Below, piece after piece: positions 22,679-35,476 of a stretch of DNA of 64,000 nucleotides (position 1 is the stretch's first letter; the number at the start of each line of letters is the position of its first letter). The stretch is taken from assembly GCA_950295325.1 (NCBI GenBank), contig OX485804.1, positions 36,828,001 to 36,892,000 of the forward strand. Reading direction: 5' to 3'. The position numbers and the translations under genes are program-made. The DNA comes from Polytrichum commune (lineage: Eukaryota > Streptophyta > Polytrichopsida > Polytrichales > Polytrichaceae). The notes below the pieces were generated by a model. The model did not search any database, was not told where the DNA came from, and saw only the letters and a program-made list of their open reading frames with translations.

Positions 22679-25600
22679 GCTTTCCATATTTTTTGCAATG
22701 TGTTTGCTGCACTTATATACGGGCTAAAGAGGACAAGCCTAGCAAAAATTGGGAACTTTTGCATATGCAGGTGTTGAAGTTTTGATTTACGATTGTTGAG
22801 GACATTTATAAATTTCCTCATAGCCCCTGGAGTAGATCAGATTGCAACAGAGAATCAAGTATTCATGAATACAATTGTCCCATGATTCGGGACTCGTATA
22901 TTGCTTGGACACACTTGCAGTTCTATGACAATCCTTTTTAAAGTTCTTGCAGGACCAACTACAAAGGCCAAATTGTTGAGAATTTTAATTGAGCGGGTGG
23001 AGTCATTGTTCTACTTGTCATCTTATTTATTGTACCATTCAGCTGGAGATTCTAAATCAACTCCTGCTCACATTTATTTTTGCATTCTTGAGCTTGAGAT
23101 TAAATTTTCTCTTTTTTCCAATGTTTTTCTTTTCTTTTCATTTTTTAAGATATTCGTGATAATTGGGAAGATTTCCTAGTGTTTTGTGCACATCAGTAGG
23201 GACAGGTGATCAAGTAGAACATCAATGATGACAGGTGATCATCATTGAGTTTCACTACGAGGATCACCTTGTCATCCCACTAGACTGTGTTACTGGGATC
23301 AATGGTTTTCACCCAAAAGTGGTTGAAGCCATTGTTGTACCCAATGTGATTTGTGGCATAATTGGACAACCTCACTATAGGTTTTGTCAATTGAGGGATC
23401 TCTATTGAGGCCAACTATGCCAATACATGCATTAGTATAGTGATGAAATAAAATTACACCATCGCTCACGTAACACAATTTGAATGTGAAAATTTGTATT
23501 GAACCCAAAGATGGACCTTCTAGCGGACAACCATTTTTGAGCTCATTTGAGCTCAGACAACAGAATCTTTTAACTCCTTTAATCTCCTACTCCTCTTGAG
23601 ACACCAAGAAAAACTTTGAATGCAAGGGTGCATATTCACATCCACATCTTTAACTTGCATGTTCCTATTAAGCAACCCTAGTTTTTGAAAGCTAACTTAA
23701 GAATTGAGCAATTGCTTTTTGATATCTGACACCTCTGCAACCAATTTCTTAGTGTTGCAAGTCCACATTGATAGTCAACATCATGTGAACAAGCTTGGCT
23801 CCTTCACTATATAATCACATAATTAAGTGAAAGGATTCCATTCACTATGGCAAATATTACATTAACATGCAAAAATTGTTGCTTATGTAGCATTGTGTCT
23901 TCAAATGTAGGAATCCATTTTGAGGCATATGTGATTGAATAATTTCTCTTTCAAGAACATAAACAAGCACGACATGTTTTTATATAAGCTGCCTCCATCC
24001 TACACCAAATGCGTTATTCTCATTGCCAGTTCATGAATCAACACTTTGGTTGCATCCTTAGGTTATCTAACGCCTCTACATCCAATTTCTTAGCATTGCA
24101 AGTCCACATAGATAAGCATGGCTATTGTAAAGTGATCAATAAATTGTTTAACAACCTCAATATGTGCATATGACATGAGTGAACTTTAGTGGCTAGGCCA
24201 GCCATTTGGGAGTGATGAGGACTTGCCCTGGGTAGATCACTTTGGGCATTTTTTTAATGACATGTGGCCTAATATAGAAAGGATGAAATTTATTTGACAT
24301 CAATTTTATAAAAGACTTCCACATAATTTAGGGACTGTAAAAAATGTATAATTTCATTACAAGTTAGGAACATAGGCTTTAAATCTGAACCATTTAATTT
24401 TCCTATTAATAAAATAGGGGTTCAAGATAAGAATGTTAGGATTTATGTCAAGTAGGCTTAGATTTGCACACATGCTTCATGATATTTGGATGAAAATTGC
24501 AACATCGTATGCCCAAAAAGGATGGAAATTCCCAATGATCCTTAAATGATCATCTTCCTCATCCGCACTCTTGCACTCCCGTTGGCCAACACATAGGGTT
24601 TTGGTTCCACTTTGTCCATACTAGTATTTTTTGGTTTTTTGTTTAAGGTTTAGTAAACAAAGGAAGTAAAGAGCAGTATATAGGTTGACAACACATTGTG
24701 GCTTGGGGCTAGACTACCATGGAGTGTATGTGGTGTTTATAAACACATGTTCACTCCTGTTATGTTTCCAGCCTAAGCCTTCTTTTGTGATGCATAATGA
24801 TAATGTAATATTAAACCCTAAACTTGCAAATTTGTAAGTAGATTTTGAATTATGCTTAATTTTCTTGGTGCATTTTCTATTCATGTTATACTCTTGAAAT
24901 AATTTGCTTCATGTTGTTGTAGTTATATGTTGTGTCTTTTTGAAGTGTTGCGCTTGTATGGTTTTGCAATGATATGTATGAATCATGCCATTTTGTTGCC
25001 ATGTTTTTTAACATCACTTTTCCAATGTGTATACCTTTAAATTATTGTTCTTTAACATATAAGGAATATAAGCTACGAGAATATGCAACAACATTGGCAA
25101 TATAAGTTATGGTAGGGTGGACTAAAATGTTCATTTAAGAGAAATAAATAATTATAGGGATTTTTTAGATCATGTTGTGGAGGTAAACAACCCTCAAACA
25201 AATAGCCCTCAGTTGCACATGGTGACCAAAAAGTCCTATAGAATGACCTACCCGAAGATCATGCTATCAAAACCCTTGGCTAACCCCCTTACATTAGTTG
25301 TGCATGCCTAGGTAGGCACTATCTTGTGCGGTGCCAAGCTTCAGTTGGGTAAACCTAATGATTGCAACTATTTTGATTATAAGCAAACTTTCCCAAGTAA
25401 ACATTGAATTATGGGTGGGCATCACCATTGGTTCCATCCCACTGCAATTTACTACATAAAACTATAAAAATGGACAAATGATATGCACCATTTCCACCTT
25501 CTAAACTAGTTGATTTGCCAATGACTTTACCACGTGAGCCTTGTATTATGTACACTACATCCTTGGCCAAGTTTGCGACTCCCAATGATTGTGTTTGAAC

Positions 25601-26062
25601 TTGCAATGTGAGCTTTCCTTAAATCTAACTTCTTACTTGAAGCACACATTGCAACTGATTTCTTATAGTTCTTGCTATGTGCTGTAGATATCTTGTTGCT
25701 AGAAGATCTTATGAATGCTAATTGTTTTAAATTTTAAAAATAAAAATAAAAAGTATTTTCATCAATTAGTTTCAACACCAGGTGGATTTACAATAATCTG
25801 GGTTTTGTCGATGCCCATGTCACAAGTTGCTATGTTTCAAAGTAACATGTAACTTAGTAAGTCCAACATTCTAATGACATCCTTGTTGAGTGAAACTACA
25901 AAATAACATGTTGGGAACACAATATTATTAAGCAGTGTGGGTTCGTTCATGTGGGCTCTGAGAATATAACCATGAGATGTCCCAACCTAGTACAAATTCA
26001 AACTTAATATGAGTTTCCTTGCACCAGGTTGGGACATCCCATGGTTAAATTCTTTGTTTGAG
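22679..26062. other. Spacer without a supported gene
   Basis: AT-rich sequence. The first few hundred bases may be the 3' untranslated region of, or unseen further exons of, the C2H2/PHD gene. No recognisable protein, RNA gene or clear element boundary follows. Confidence 0.5.
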
Positions 26063-26256
26063 GTTAGATTTAACGCTACAAGCACCTTAGAGCATGCAAT
26101 AATTTTCTTGAAATGCAAGGTAAATGAGCAGGTATTCATGATTTAATGTCACCCAAACTTGGATTTCACCGCTCACTAATTTTGAGACTTGGCAAAATAG
26201 TGCACGTTTTGAGAATTAGTACCACAGGCACTGATTGGGATATTCATTGTAGCAAC
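26063..26256 (+). repeat. Dispersed repeat E, copy 2
   Basis: Same-orientation relative of 1..190. Shared phrases are 'agcaccttag', 'ttgaaatg', 'gtattcatga', 'ttttgagacttgg' and 'gattgggata'. Non-coding. Confidence 0.6.
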
Positions 26257-27572
26257 CGTACAATCACAAAGATTGCCAATTCAAATTTCAACTTCACTGA
26301 TGAGATGCAAAATTAATTGAAGGTCAAAATGAAGATACTCCTACACTTTAAGAGATCGCATAGGCCCTCACAATTGTATTAACTCCTAAAGGACCGGCAA
26401 ACCGAGAAGTGGTTTTGTTGCTTCGTATTTTGCACCGTGTGAGAGGTGGCCTCCGTATTTGTAATAACTCAACAAAACAAACTTGTGGGCACAAGTGCAA
26501 AGGAGCCTCATGATAGTTTTTGGGAAAAACAATATGAAAACAACGTATGCTCGATCCAAGAGGGAATTTGTATTCACATATTTACAACTATTGGGAGAAT
26601 TCATATTCACGTTTCACATGTTTTGTACTCATAGAGCACATAATCGGTGCTACATACAAAAGAGATTGCACATAACCGGCTCAATCGGTCACAAGGTTGG
26701 GTGCCCGATTGAGAGGAAATCAAATCCCAATGACCTTCCATCCTATTAGTGAAGGGCAGATGGTGCCATCAGTTGGCATGTTGGTCCAATAACAATGTGA
26801 TTCTTTGACTTGGAGTACCCATCATTGTATTTCATTTCTTTGCCTTGTACATGCCCCAATATTTTTGTACCCTGGAGAAAACGTTCACATATGCTCATAC
26901 GTACTTGGGAGGCAACAATATTAGACAAAAGTTAGCAATGTGCCCTAATCCTGAACACACAAATTCACACACAGTTCTTGGACACCATTTCCCCCAACGA
27001 ATTAGCAACTATATGCCTGTGTTCACATTTCATCATGGGAAAAATCGCAGCCGAATTGACATTGTAAAGGAATCTCAAGGACTGCCCATACAACAAGCAA
27101 CATACTATACAAGAATTGTGCAAAAAATGGTGTGGTCCTTTAGGAGTTAGCTATTGAGCCTGGAATGGTGTCTATATTTTGAGCACATATCCAATCTCAT
27201 CATAAAACACTATTATGGATCCATGCCCTCCCAGCCCTTTGCACCCACACACATGACTCATCACTCTTAACTTAGTCTCCCCTCCGTCCCCGTGCTCTTC
27301 TCACCTTTCCAGAACGGTGGCGCGATGGCCTGACCACCGCCACAACATTGTCCATTATATAGTAGATGTGTATTTAGGCATTCATTCTTAACTACAAGCC
27401 TTGCCATATACGAGTCAAATTTGGGTGTCCAATCAAGGAGAGTGACCACATAAGGCCCACATACATCATCTTACATCGCACAATTTGACACAAGGACTTA
27501 CAAGATGTGTATTTGAGCTAACAAATAGGATCAATTACTTTGATAAAGAGTTGTGCAAAGGCAATTCAATTA
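26257..27572. other. Spacer downstream of the bS6 gene
   Basis: No supported gene. 27135-27460 belongs to dispersed repeat D (gagcctggaatggtg, ccaatctcatcat, aagccttgccatat, gaccacataaggcccacata). The rest is AT-rich with short frames only. Confidence 0.55.
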
Positions 27573-29555
27573 CTAAAAGCGAACAAATCTCCCCTGCCCT
27601 TCAACAATTTCTTCTCCCTCATCTTCTGAGCTATCCACTTCACTACCACTGTCTTCTTCTTCTTCTTCATCGTCTTCTTCTTCTTCTTCGTCTTCTTCAT
27701 CATCATCATTATCATCACCTTCTTGTGCCTCAGCATCAGGACCTGACTCAGGGTAATAATTAGGAGGAGGAACACTGGCTTCTGTGATGGCTTCTTTCTG
27801 AGTGATACAAATGTGACGGATCACTCGTTCGTCTTTTTGTAACATAGTGTTGAGCTCATTGATAGCCGAAGCCTTAATTTCTATATTCATGAGCACGTAG
27901 TTAGCTTTACTTGCCTTCTTGATTTTGTACGCGAGGCGCCTAAGACCCCAGTCATTCAGTCTCCAGACTTTCCCTTTTTTCTCTGCAACAAAACCTGAAC
28001 ACAAAATGTCTGATGTCAGCCTGACATCTCAACCATCATGTATAGTCCAACTTTGAATGCAACCAACTCCACCTCATATCTGAATTTTGCTCAAACATTT
28101 GATTTGAAAGTGCGACCACAGCATAGGAGGACCTAGACACTTACCTTCCACCTTCTTGATTACATCTGGGACTTTCTCAACTTCACTTTCAGGAACTAAA
28201 AACATTATCTCGTAATGCCGAGCTGTATTCTCCAAAAACAGAATGTAAGTTAGTACTTTCAGAGTCCTCTACCCCAGAAGAACTTCTCGACAAAAACATG
28301 AAGGATGTAAAGGACATATCTGCAATGTGGTGATGCCATACACACAAACCCTAAACCCTTACACACACAAAGCCCATTGCAACTCAATTTGTAGTCAAAA
28401 TGTCATAGGCTGCTATAGATTTCTGTCCTAATGCTATTAGAAATTTTAAATAATATTCTATAAGTGAGAAGGCCAAGAAGGATACTTACAATCTTCAAAG
28501 TCGTAATCACTTTCGAGCTCAAGTTCCAAAAACGCTTCAAGTTCATCTGCGAGCGAGTGATGAAGTGGTTCATCAATATGATTTCATCAACATTAACTGA
28601 TTACTCTGCAGCATTGAACATACTGAAGCTCAGAACACTCTGGACACTTGCTAGAGAAGAGGGTTTCTCACATTTATTACATCAAAGCATGGGTTGAGCC
28701 AAACTCATTGACAGCTGGAGAGAAAATCTGACACTGCCTACTGGAGCAAGATAGCTGAACATCTTGACATTCTGATCATGTTTTCCCAAGTAGAATAATT
28801 GAAATGCAAAACTCTAAATCTGCAGGAATGTCACCTCTGTCTATCTCTTCAAAGTCTGGGAACGCGATTTCGTTACTTTCATTTTGCATCTCTCTCTCAC
28901 GCTTAGTTGAAGCACATACCTGCATCATCTCCCAGAGCAACAGCATTCAATATCTTTAGTTAGGGCTCGAGTGCCTACTGAACAATGGGTCTAGGAATCT
29001 AATTCCAATCTCAATTTCCCCAAAACAACGCATAGCTAAGGGGTTATGTTTGCGTCAATGCACATGCAATTGCCTCAAAAATTCACATGTTCCAGAAGGA
29101 GCCTCACCTGCAAGGGTGTTCTCATAGGAGCGGGATGCCAACAGAGATATTGATGTTGTTGTCTCAAAAGTGTCCCACATGCTGGTGTTCGCACCGAAAC
29201 TATTATAACCAATCCCCAGGACACCATTTCAGACCGATGGACTAGAGGGCTTTCTATTCACAAAGAAAATAATTGCTCTTCCCTCAAATCCTAGCACGTG
29301 TCATTCCTAAACTATTGAAGACCCGTTTGAATTCCATGTGGAAACTAGGTACGCTACGGCACCACTAAAGATGAAGAACCCTAAACCCAAAAGAAATTGC
29401 AGGATGCATCTCACAGAATTCACAAAAATGTTGATGAGGAATTTACCTGAGCAAGCCCGCCCAGAGGCAGCATTTGTGAAGGAATAGAGTGGCCGCCTCC
29501 CAGGCTCCACCAGCCCCAAGCTCCTGACCGTCGGTGCTTGCACGAAGACCGACAT
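27573..29555 (-). CDS. RPS6: Plastid ribosomal protein bS6 (nuclear-encoded)
   Basis: Six exons on the minus strand: 29555..29447, 29241..29108, 28919..28835, 28546..28490, 28222..28145, 27994..27573. They give 294 residues. All joins have GT..AG ends (for example CAG|GTAAAT, CTTGCAG|GTGAGG) and keep phase. The first ~85 residues are Ser/Thr/Arg-rich with few acids (MSVFVQAPTVRSLGL..; ..PLQVCAST near 78-85), as in plastid transit peptides. Residues ~129-221 are the bS6 fold (RHYEIMFLVPESEV; KVWRLNDWGLRRLAYKIKKA; YVLMNIEI; ITQKEA), which sits on the 30S platform and contacts 16S rRNA with bS18. Residues ~243-284 are a run of Asp/Glu/Ser. A shorter form could start at the in-frame ATG at 29227. 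A mitochondrial S6 is less likely given the leader, but not excluded. Confidence 0.9.
28346..28359. promoter_or_regulatory. Telo-box (AAACCCTAAACCCT) in a bS6 intron
   Basis: Two tandem plant-telomere-like units lie in the intron between exons 4 and 5 of the bS6 gene. Telo-boxes are known in 5' regions of plant ribosomal-protein genes. This one lies well inside the gene, so function here is uncertain. Confidence 0.4.
29377..29388. promoter_or_regulatory. Telo-box (AACCCTAAACCC) in first bS6 intron
   Basis: Lies in intron 1 (29242..29446), close to the start of the gene, the usual location of telo-boxes in plant genes for translation components. Known family behaviour suggests coordinated expression in dividing cells; that is inference for this gene. 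Confidence 0.5.
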
Positions 29556-30539
29556 TCCGTTCCCAGCTGCTCAGGGGTTCCTTACAGCATTGATTGAATG
29601 AACAAACAAAACACTGAGGAGGCTCGTTAAACCTCCCTAAAACCCTACGCAGGAACTCTTCTGGCTGTTTCTTACCGCCACGAAGTAGAAAAAAAAAAGT
29701 AGCTCCCCTGACCCCCAAGAGTAGCACGGCGATGTCGAGAACCAAAATCCAGTGTCTCTGCGAACAACAATACAATCTGCTTACCGGTGCGTCGATCGTG
29801 GGTTTCTTGCACAATCTTCTTCCGAGGTGGGAAGGGTGGGTAGCCCTATCCAAGCCACGTCAGCAGGATTGCCACCATGGCCATCCAGCTGGCATTGATC
29901 GAATCTCTCAGGTGAGTTGTTATTATAATAGGGGGGCATTCAGTGGTTCTTTTTGACGGGTCCACCTTCATTTCATGTGACTTTTACCCTTCAATGTGAC
30001 GGACAGCATCATTAACTAAGGTAGCAGCACCTTAAACCAAGAAGTTAAGGTATTCTACATACATGTGATGGTTGTATGACCTGGAAAAAATTATTCCCTA
30101 GTGGGAAAAAAAAAATTTAAAAAAAAATGTGGTGTACAACAAGTTTTATTTTATTTTTTCTCAAATTGTTGAAATAAATATAATTTTTTGAAGTGAAAAT
30201 TGTGTCATCGTCTGAAACCGTTAGGGGGGGGGCATGATCTTCACATGGTGAACATTCTCATAATCAATATGTACTTATTATGCAAGATTTTAAGGTGTTG
30301 GTTTTGGGTGGGGTGTTGGTTTTAGCACCCTCTACCTTACCTTTTCCAATGACAGGTTGAGAGAATCTTAATATTTCCCACAATCTTGAAAATCAATCAT
30401 GTTCTTTCAAAAGTAAATGTAGAGAAGTTTGAACTTCTTATAATTTTTAGTCCAAGGTAAGAATCCTCTAGTTCCTCATGTTGCAACATAACTCAAATAT
30501 TGCCCTCGAATCCATATCCTCCAACTCTATTCAGCATTA
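29556..30539. other. Upstream region of bS6 and spacer
   Basis: 29556-29900 is GC-richer and probably holds the bS6 promoter and leader. A divergent transcript on the plus strand cannot be shown: a CAG|GTGAGT donor-like site near 29911 has no convincing coding context. 30.0-30.5 kb is AT-rich spacer. Confidence 0.4.
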
Positions 30540-31420
30540 TGATACTCACCGTCATCCAAAGTGTCCAACTTCAATGAAGCTCGCAAGTTGCTCTTGATAG
30601 CATTTTGTTCTGAGAATCCCCTTTCAAAAATTGCAATACTTGAGGGAATGACAAGTCATTTTTATGAAAGTTTTGTGGGATGTGGCCAATTCGTATACCA
30701 CTTGTTGATGCCCCATGAAATTGTCATGCCTCGAAGTTTCTACAAACTAAAGCAACTCGGCTCTACTTGCATCACTTTCAACCGCCGTCAATCCAAAACT
30801 TATGATCAATCTATCTAACCATTGCTCTGACATAGTTATACAAACTCCTTTGTCACACGGATAATACTTTGGATTGAAAAGTTTTGATGCATTGAAAACA
30901 AGTAAATAAAAAAAACCTTTCGTTCAAGCTATCCACAAGTCATATTGAAAATGTTATTTCAATTTGTTTAGCTCTACCAACACATCCATCACAAGATGAA
31001 GCATAAATTGAAACTGGAAGGTTATAACTTGATGGTACTAATAGGCCTCCTCCACTTGAAAGCATTCAATATCACTAGCATATCATACAAAAGCCACTCC
31101 AACACTTGACCTCAAGAAAGCCAATGAATTGAATGGAATTGCAAGATAGCCAACGGATGTAAATCAAACTTGATCATTCAACTTTTCAAAATTTTCCATC
31201 GATTGCTACTTCTCCTTGCCCACTCATAAACTTTGCTGATAAATTGATCCAAAATGGGCTCAAAAACAACAACTATGTATTGTTTTGAATCCGTCATTGC
31301 AAACAAACCTTCTCAATGTGCAATGCAATGAGTGTTGACCAAAGCAGGAATCATGTCTCAACCAGTCATCAATCCACAATGACAACCTTTCTTTTGAGAG
31401 GACCTTTCTTTTATGAGCTT
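30540..31420 (-). pseudogene. hAT-like transposase relic (C-terminal part)
   Basis: Read on the minus strand, short broken frames resemble the C-terminal half of plant hAT-type (ZNF862-like) transposases. Near 31130 there is WLS followed by QVLEWLLYDMLVILNAF. Near 31000 there is FQFMLHLVMDVLVELNKLK. Near 30640-30560 there is PSSIAIFERGFSEQN.., the dimerisation region of such proteins. The pieces are in different frames and are interrupted by stops, so no functional protein can be made. Assignment rests on recognised phrasing only; a profile search was not possible. Confidence 0.5.
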
Positions 31421-32149
31421 AGTTTTTTATTTTATTTATAGTTTTCCATATGACATGCATTTTTTCAGTTTCGCTTTTCTTTGAACATGCAAGATTCATT
31501 TCAAACTTTATAAGCCTTTCGTTTTGCTTTTGACAGGTGCAAAAAGGAGCCTTGGGGTCATTTGAGGGGTTGTTCAAGCCGACTTGGCTACTTGGGGCCT
31601 TATGTTATATGTAATATGAACGAGTCTTACATGGACACATTTCTCATATTAAAGTGTTATTGTCATAAATGTTTAGCACTTAAACTCTTAGGTAAGGTAG
31701 GTAGACCCATTTATGCTATATGTAAGCAATTTCGCATAAGTATAGTACAATTGTGATATTGGAGTGGTTTTTTTTTATAGGTCTCAAAAATGATATCACA
31801 ATGTTTAACAAAAACATCACAATGTATTTCCAAGTTTTGAAATTACCATAAATTTTCAAAGGCAAGATTCTCTCCCAACCCATATTCACGGCATAGATCG
31901 ACTTATTCTCAATAATTAAGAGATGAAAACTTGAGTACGATTGGTGCCCTTTTCAAGGAACCCAAATCCATGGCCTTAAAGCTTACTTTTTTCCATCATT
32001 GACAGCTACATATGTGATTCCTCACGGCTTTTCCATCACATTAGAAAATGACAGTTGCATGTATGGAACTTCACAGCTTTAGGGGACTCTATGTACTAAG
32101 AATTGGGGGAGGGGGGGAGGGTATCGGAAATGGGCTTGTCTACCATACT
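31421..32149. other. Spacer
   Basis: AT-rich, no supported gene. It ends at the target-site duplication of the MITE that follows. Confidence 0.55.
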
Positions 32150-32504
32150 CTCGGGGGGGGGGGGGGGGGGGCAGTGTGTTAAAAAGTTAAGGATATAGGT
32201 GCGAACAACCACTATTTTATAGGGGGGTATTACTTTCAATTCTCTTTTTTTTTCACATGCTATCATTATGTAAATTTCTACTTTGGGTTAATAAAAAAAT
32301 GGCTTGCATTACTTATAATTCCAAAGTACCTATTATTCCATACCCTATAGTACTTTAAAGATGTCCAATGCCATTTTTGATACCCTATATTACTCTTAAG
32401 TCCATTTATAATTTTTAGCTCCCATGTTTTTAAAATACCCTATCATTTGTTCGCACGTATATTGCTACTCCAACCAATGACTACCCCCCCCCCCCCCCCC
32501 CGAG
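32150..32504. mobile_element. hAT-type MITE family C, copy 1 (355 bp)
   Basis: The ends are CTCGGGG.. and ..CCCCGAG, with 19 G's at the left and 18 C's at the right. It is flanked by a perfect 8-bp direct duplication ACCATACT (32142-32149 and 32505-32512). An 8-bp target duplication is characteristic of hAT elements. The interior is ~97% identical to the copy at 51822..52163 and has no coding frame, so movement would need a transposase supplied elsewhere. Confidence 0.92.
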
Positions 32505-32642
32505 ACCATACTTGCAAATGTGAGTGGAGGAGATAACAAAAATCCAATTATGATTTGAAGCTCATGGGATTTTGTTATGAATTTTAGTTGACTTAGGTGC
32601 ACTAGTTTGATTTGTTAAATATACTTAAAGTGCAATGTCTTA

Positions 32643-33009
32643 CACTAAATATTGTATTTAATGGCATATGGTTGATGACATTTATGAATAAGTGTACCAA
32701 GTATTGTCATCCCAACTTACTTCTAGGTCATCCAAATTCCATTTACAGAAACAAAGTTTGGTATATTTTGCATCTTAACATTTTTGTAGTGAAATATCAT
32801 CACAAATAATTGAAATTTGGATGATAAAAACACTTAATAAGTGACAATATTTGCGAGATTGTAAAATTATAATGTCCAAAAACATTTCACAAGGAATGAC
32901 AAAGAATGTTAGGTTTAAATACAGTGTTGGTGACACTACACAGGCGGTTTACAACTAGTATTGAACACAAATTCAAATAAAATTGGTGCCACTAAATACA
33001 TCATTTATT
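32643..33009. mobile_element. MITE family A, copy 3 (367 bp)
   Basis: Begins cactaaatattgtatttaat and ends with the complement of caataaatgatgtatttagt, with TA on both flanks. The interior aligns with 48760..49121 (gatgacat/ctt.atgaa, attgtcat, aagtgacaatatttgc.ga, gttggtgacacta), so these two form one subfamily. Confidence 0.75.
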
Positions 33010-33330
33010 GTAGTCTTTCATGTTGAATTATAGAAAAATATTGTAGATAATAAGCATGTTTGACACTTTGATGTCAAAATGTTAATGTTTTGAGGTGCCA
33101 CGCGGGATTTTGCAAAGGTTTCAACCTTATCAAAAAGTGACACTCGACCTTTTGCTCAAAGTTTGAAATATTTTGTGTCAAACTTGCTATTCACCTAAGG
33201 TATTAGAAATGCAAGCTCCAGACAAGTTTGTTGTCATTTCCCGAGGTAAAATTATATGCATTCATTGCATAGGTAATTCTTTATGGCCCACCCAATGTAC
33301 TAGGACACTCTATAGAAGGACCATAGTCTG

Positions 33331-33567
33331 GAGAAAGAGGGAATTATCACATGTGAGCATACCTCTCATCCATCCAACATCAAAACCTCTATAGGTTTTC
33401 TTAACATTTCATCTCAAATGACCTTGATCATATTAATTTGGGATCTTCGAAGCTAATTCCAGTGTCAAATCAATTAAAAAAGAGCAACCTCCAAGGTGCA
33501 TACCGTTTCAAAAAATTACTTTGAATGAATGAGAGGTGCTCTCATATACGATAATTTCTCCTCTCCC
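33331..33567. mobile_element. MITE family B, copy 3
   Basis: Left end gagaaagagggaattatcac..catacctctcatccatccaac; right end is the imperfect complement (gaatgagaggtgctctc..aatttctcctctcc). Same orientation as 3391..3631. Just downstream (33603-33619) is a 17-base C run. Non-coding. Confidence 0.7.
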
Positions 33568-33862
33568 CATGGTGCATGTCCCGGTGCCCACTAACCATTG
33601 AACCCCCCCCCCCCCCCCCAACCACGTCGTTTTTCTTAACCTCTTTCCCAAGCTTCTCAATAAAGTTTCCATGAATCTCGACTCTTGAGAGAGTTGGACG
33701 TCAAGGTCGATTTGCAAGTTGGCATTGATTGTCATGATCGCTTTCACAAGTAAGTCAAACATGCTAGGTACATAGAGTGCACCATGACGTCAAAGTTTAC
33801 ACAACGTGTGAGGTCCTATGTGTAAAATTTGAACATCCAACAATAATAATCTTAAGAACTTA

Positions 33863-34180
33863 CACTAAATATGATATTCAGTGTTTGATTATATTTAATG
33901 TTGTTACCACCCTACCTTGCTCAACATCAATTTTCAATTCCTTGACAATTAGTGTTAAAAGATCCGCTAGAAGATATGTTGGAATTCTCCTTGTATCATT
34001 GTTATTGTATTCCTTTATATTCTTACTAACACTAAATTCAAACATGTAACTTCCACATATTATCATGGTTGATTCTTAGTGTTTGAATTTACATTTACTG
34101 TTACATACTTTCATATGATTATTGACATTTAGTGTATACGTTCATATTTAGTGCATCAAACACTAAATATCCTTTTAGTG
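33863..34180. mobile_element. MITE family A, copy 4 (318 bp)
   Basis: Begins cactaaatatgatattcagt and ends with the complement of cactaaaaggatatttagtg, with TA on both flanks. The interior differs from the other copies, so it is a separate subfamily sharing the ends. Additional internal 'tagtgttt' and 'aacactaa' words suggest decayed nested ends. Confidence 0.65.
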
Positions 34181-35476
34181 TAGTACAATCTACACGAGGA
34201 TTTATCCCAAAATATATGATTGTAGGAATTCCTCAATAAACTGACCGTACTATCACAATATCAGTTGGTTTCAATATTCTAGCCAAGCACACCTAAAATG
34301 AATAGTTTACTTCATGAACATGATTCATATACAAACATTGCACATGAATAAAAAAAAACCTTGCATATTGATTAACCTATAGTAGCAATACAATAAACAA
34401 ACAAAACATATAATTTTAGGTTATTTGTTGGGTGTGTGTTATTTGTTAGTTGCTTCCTAGGAGGGCAAGGGATTGGGGGGGAGGGTCTCCTCAACAAACA
34501 AAATTGACTTGACATCTTATGAGAATATTCATCTTATGAGAATATGATAAATAATTAAAGAGGCTTGAAGGAAAGATTGAGAGGGGAGGGTGAAGCCTCG
34601 GGGAGGACACTTAGGAAAATTAGTAAACATGGTGCGTTAAAATATAGGGTGTATTTTATTCATGAGCAATAAAAATTAGAAAAAATTAGATGTAATATAG
34701 GATGCTTAAAATTCAAGCAAGGAATAATTAGAGAATATACCAAGAATGTACTTGGAACATTATATAATATTTGAGAATATTCCAAGAATATTCCAATTAT
34801 GTGATAGCCTCATTTAAATACCCCTTTAACGCACGTGTTCACACAAAGTATAGTGAAGTGTCCCCCCCGAGGGTGAAGCTAGGGAGCCGAGTTGACTTTC
34901 GTCTAACATTTTCACAAAATGGATGCACACGTTCAAAGGGTCACACAAGCCTTTTCCAAACTACACACTTCTCTTTTTTAGTGTGGGTACTTAAATAACG
35001 TGCCATCATGTTAGTGTGATCTATTTTAATTGATTATTTGTGTGAAAAAAATGGCATGCTCAAATAGTTGTTGTCCACATGTGTCATTGCGTAGATTGGA
35101 AGTGGGCTTCTACGGCCATTGTTTACTTACCACCAGTCCTTGTACACCGTGTGGCCACCATTTTCAAAGCGAACAATGTAGCTAATAATCTCAAGACTAT
35201 TTGTCATGCCTTCATACCACCATTGTTGGACGTGGACATTGTCGTACACGTTCAATTGTGAAATGCAATGTCTTGCATACTACATTAATTACATGTTTTG
35301 TAGAATAATGTGGTGTTATACTATAGTGTGCACCATGTTCATGGCAAATTGACTAAATTAGGGATTCGGGTTTGAAATAAAGATAATAAAGAGAAGAATG
35401 TTTTAAGGGTGGAAGCACTTGTTGAGTTTTTCTTGTATATGCTTTGTCCATAGCTAGCATGGCTATGAGGATGTGA
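34181..35476. other. AT-rich spacer
   Basis: No supported gene. The stretch 34860-35260 is slightly richer in G+C and has short open frames, none recognised. Confidence 0.5.
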
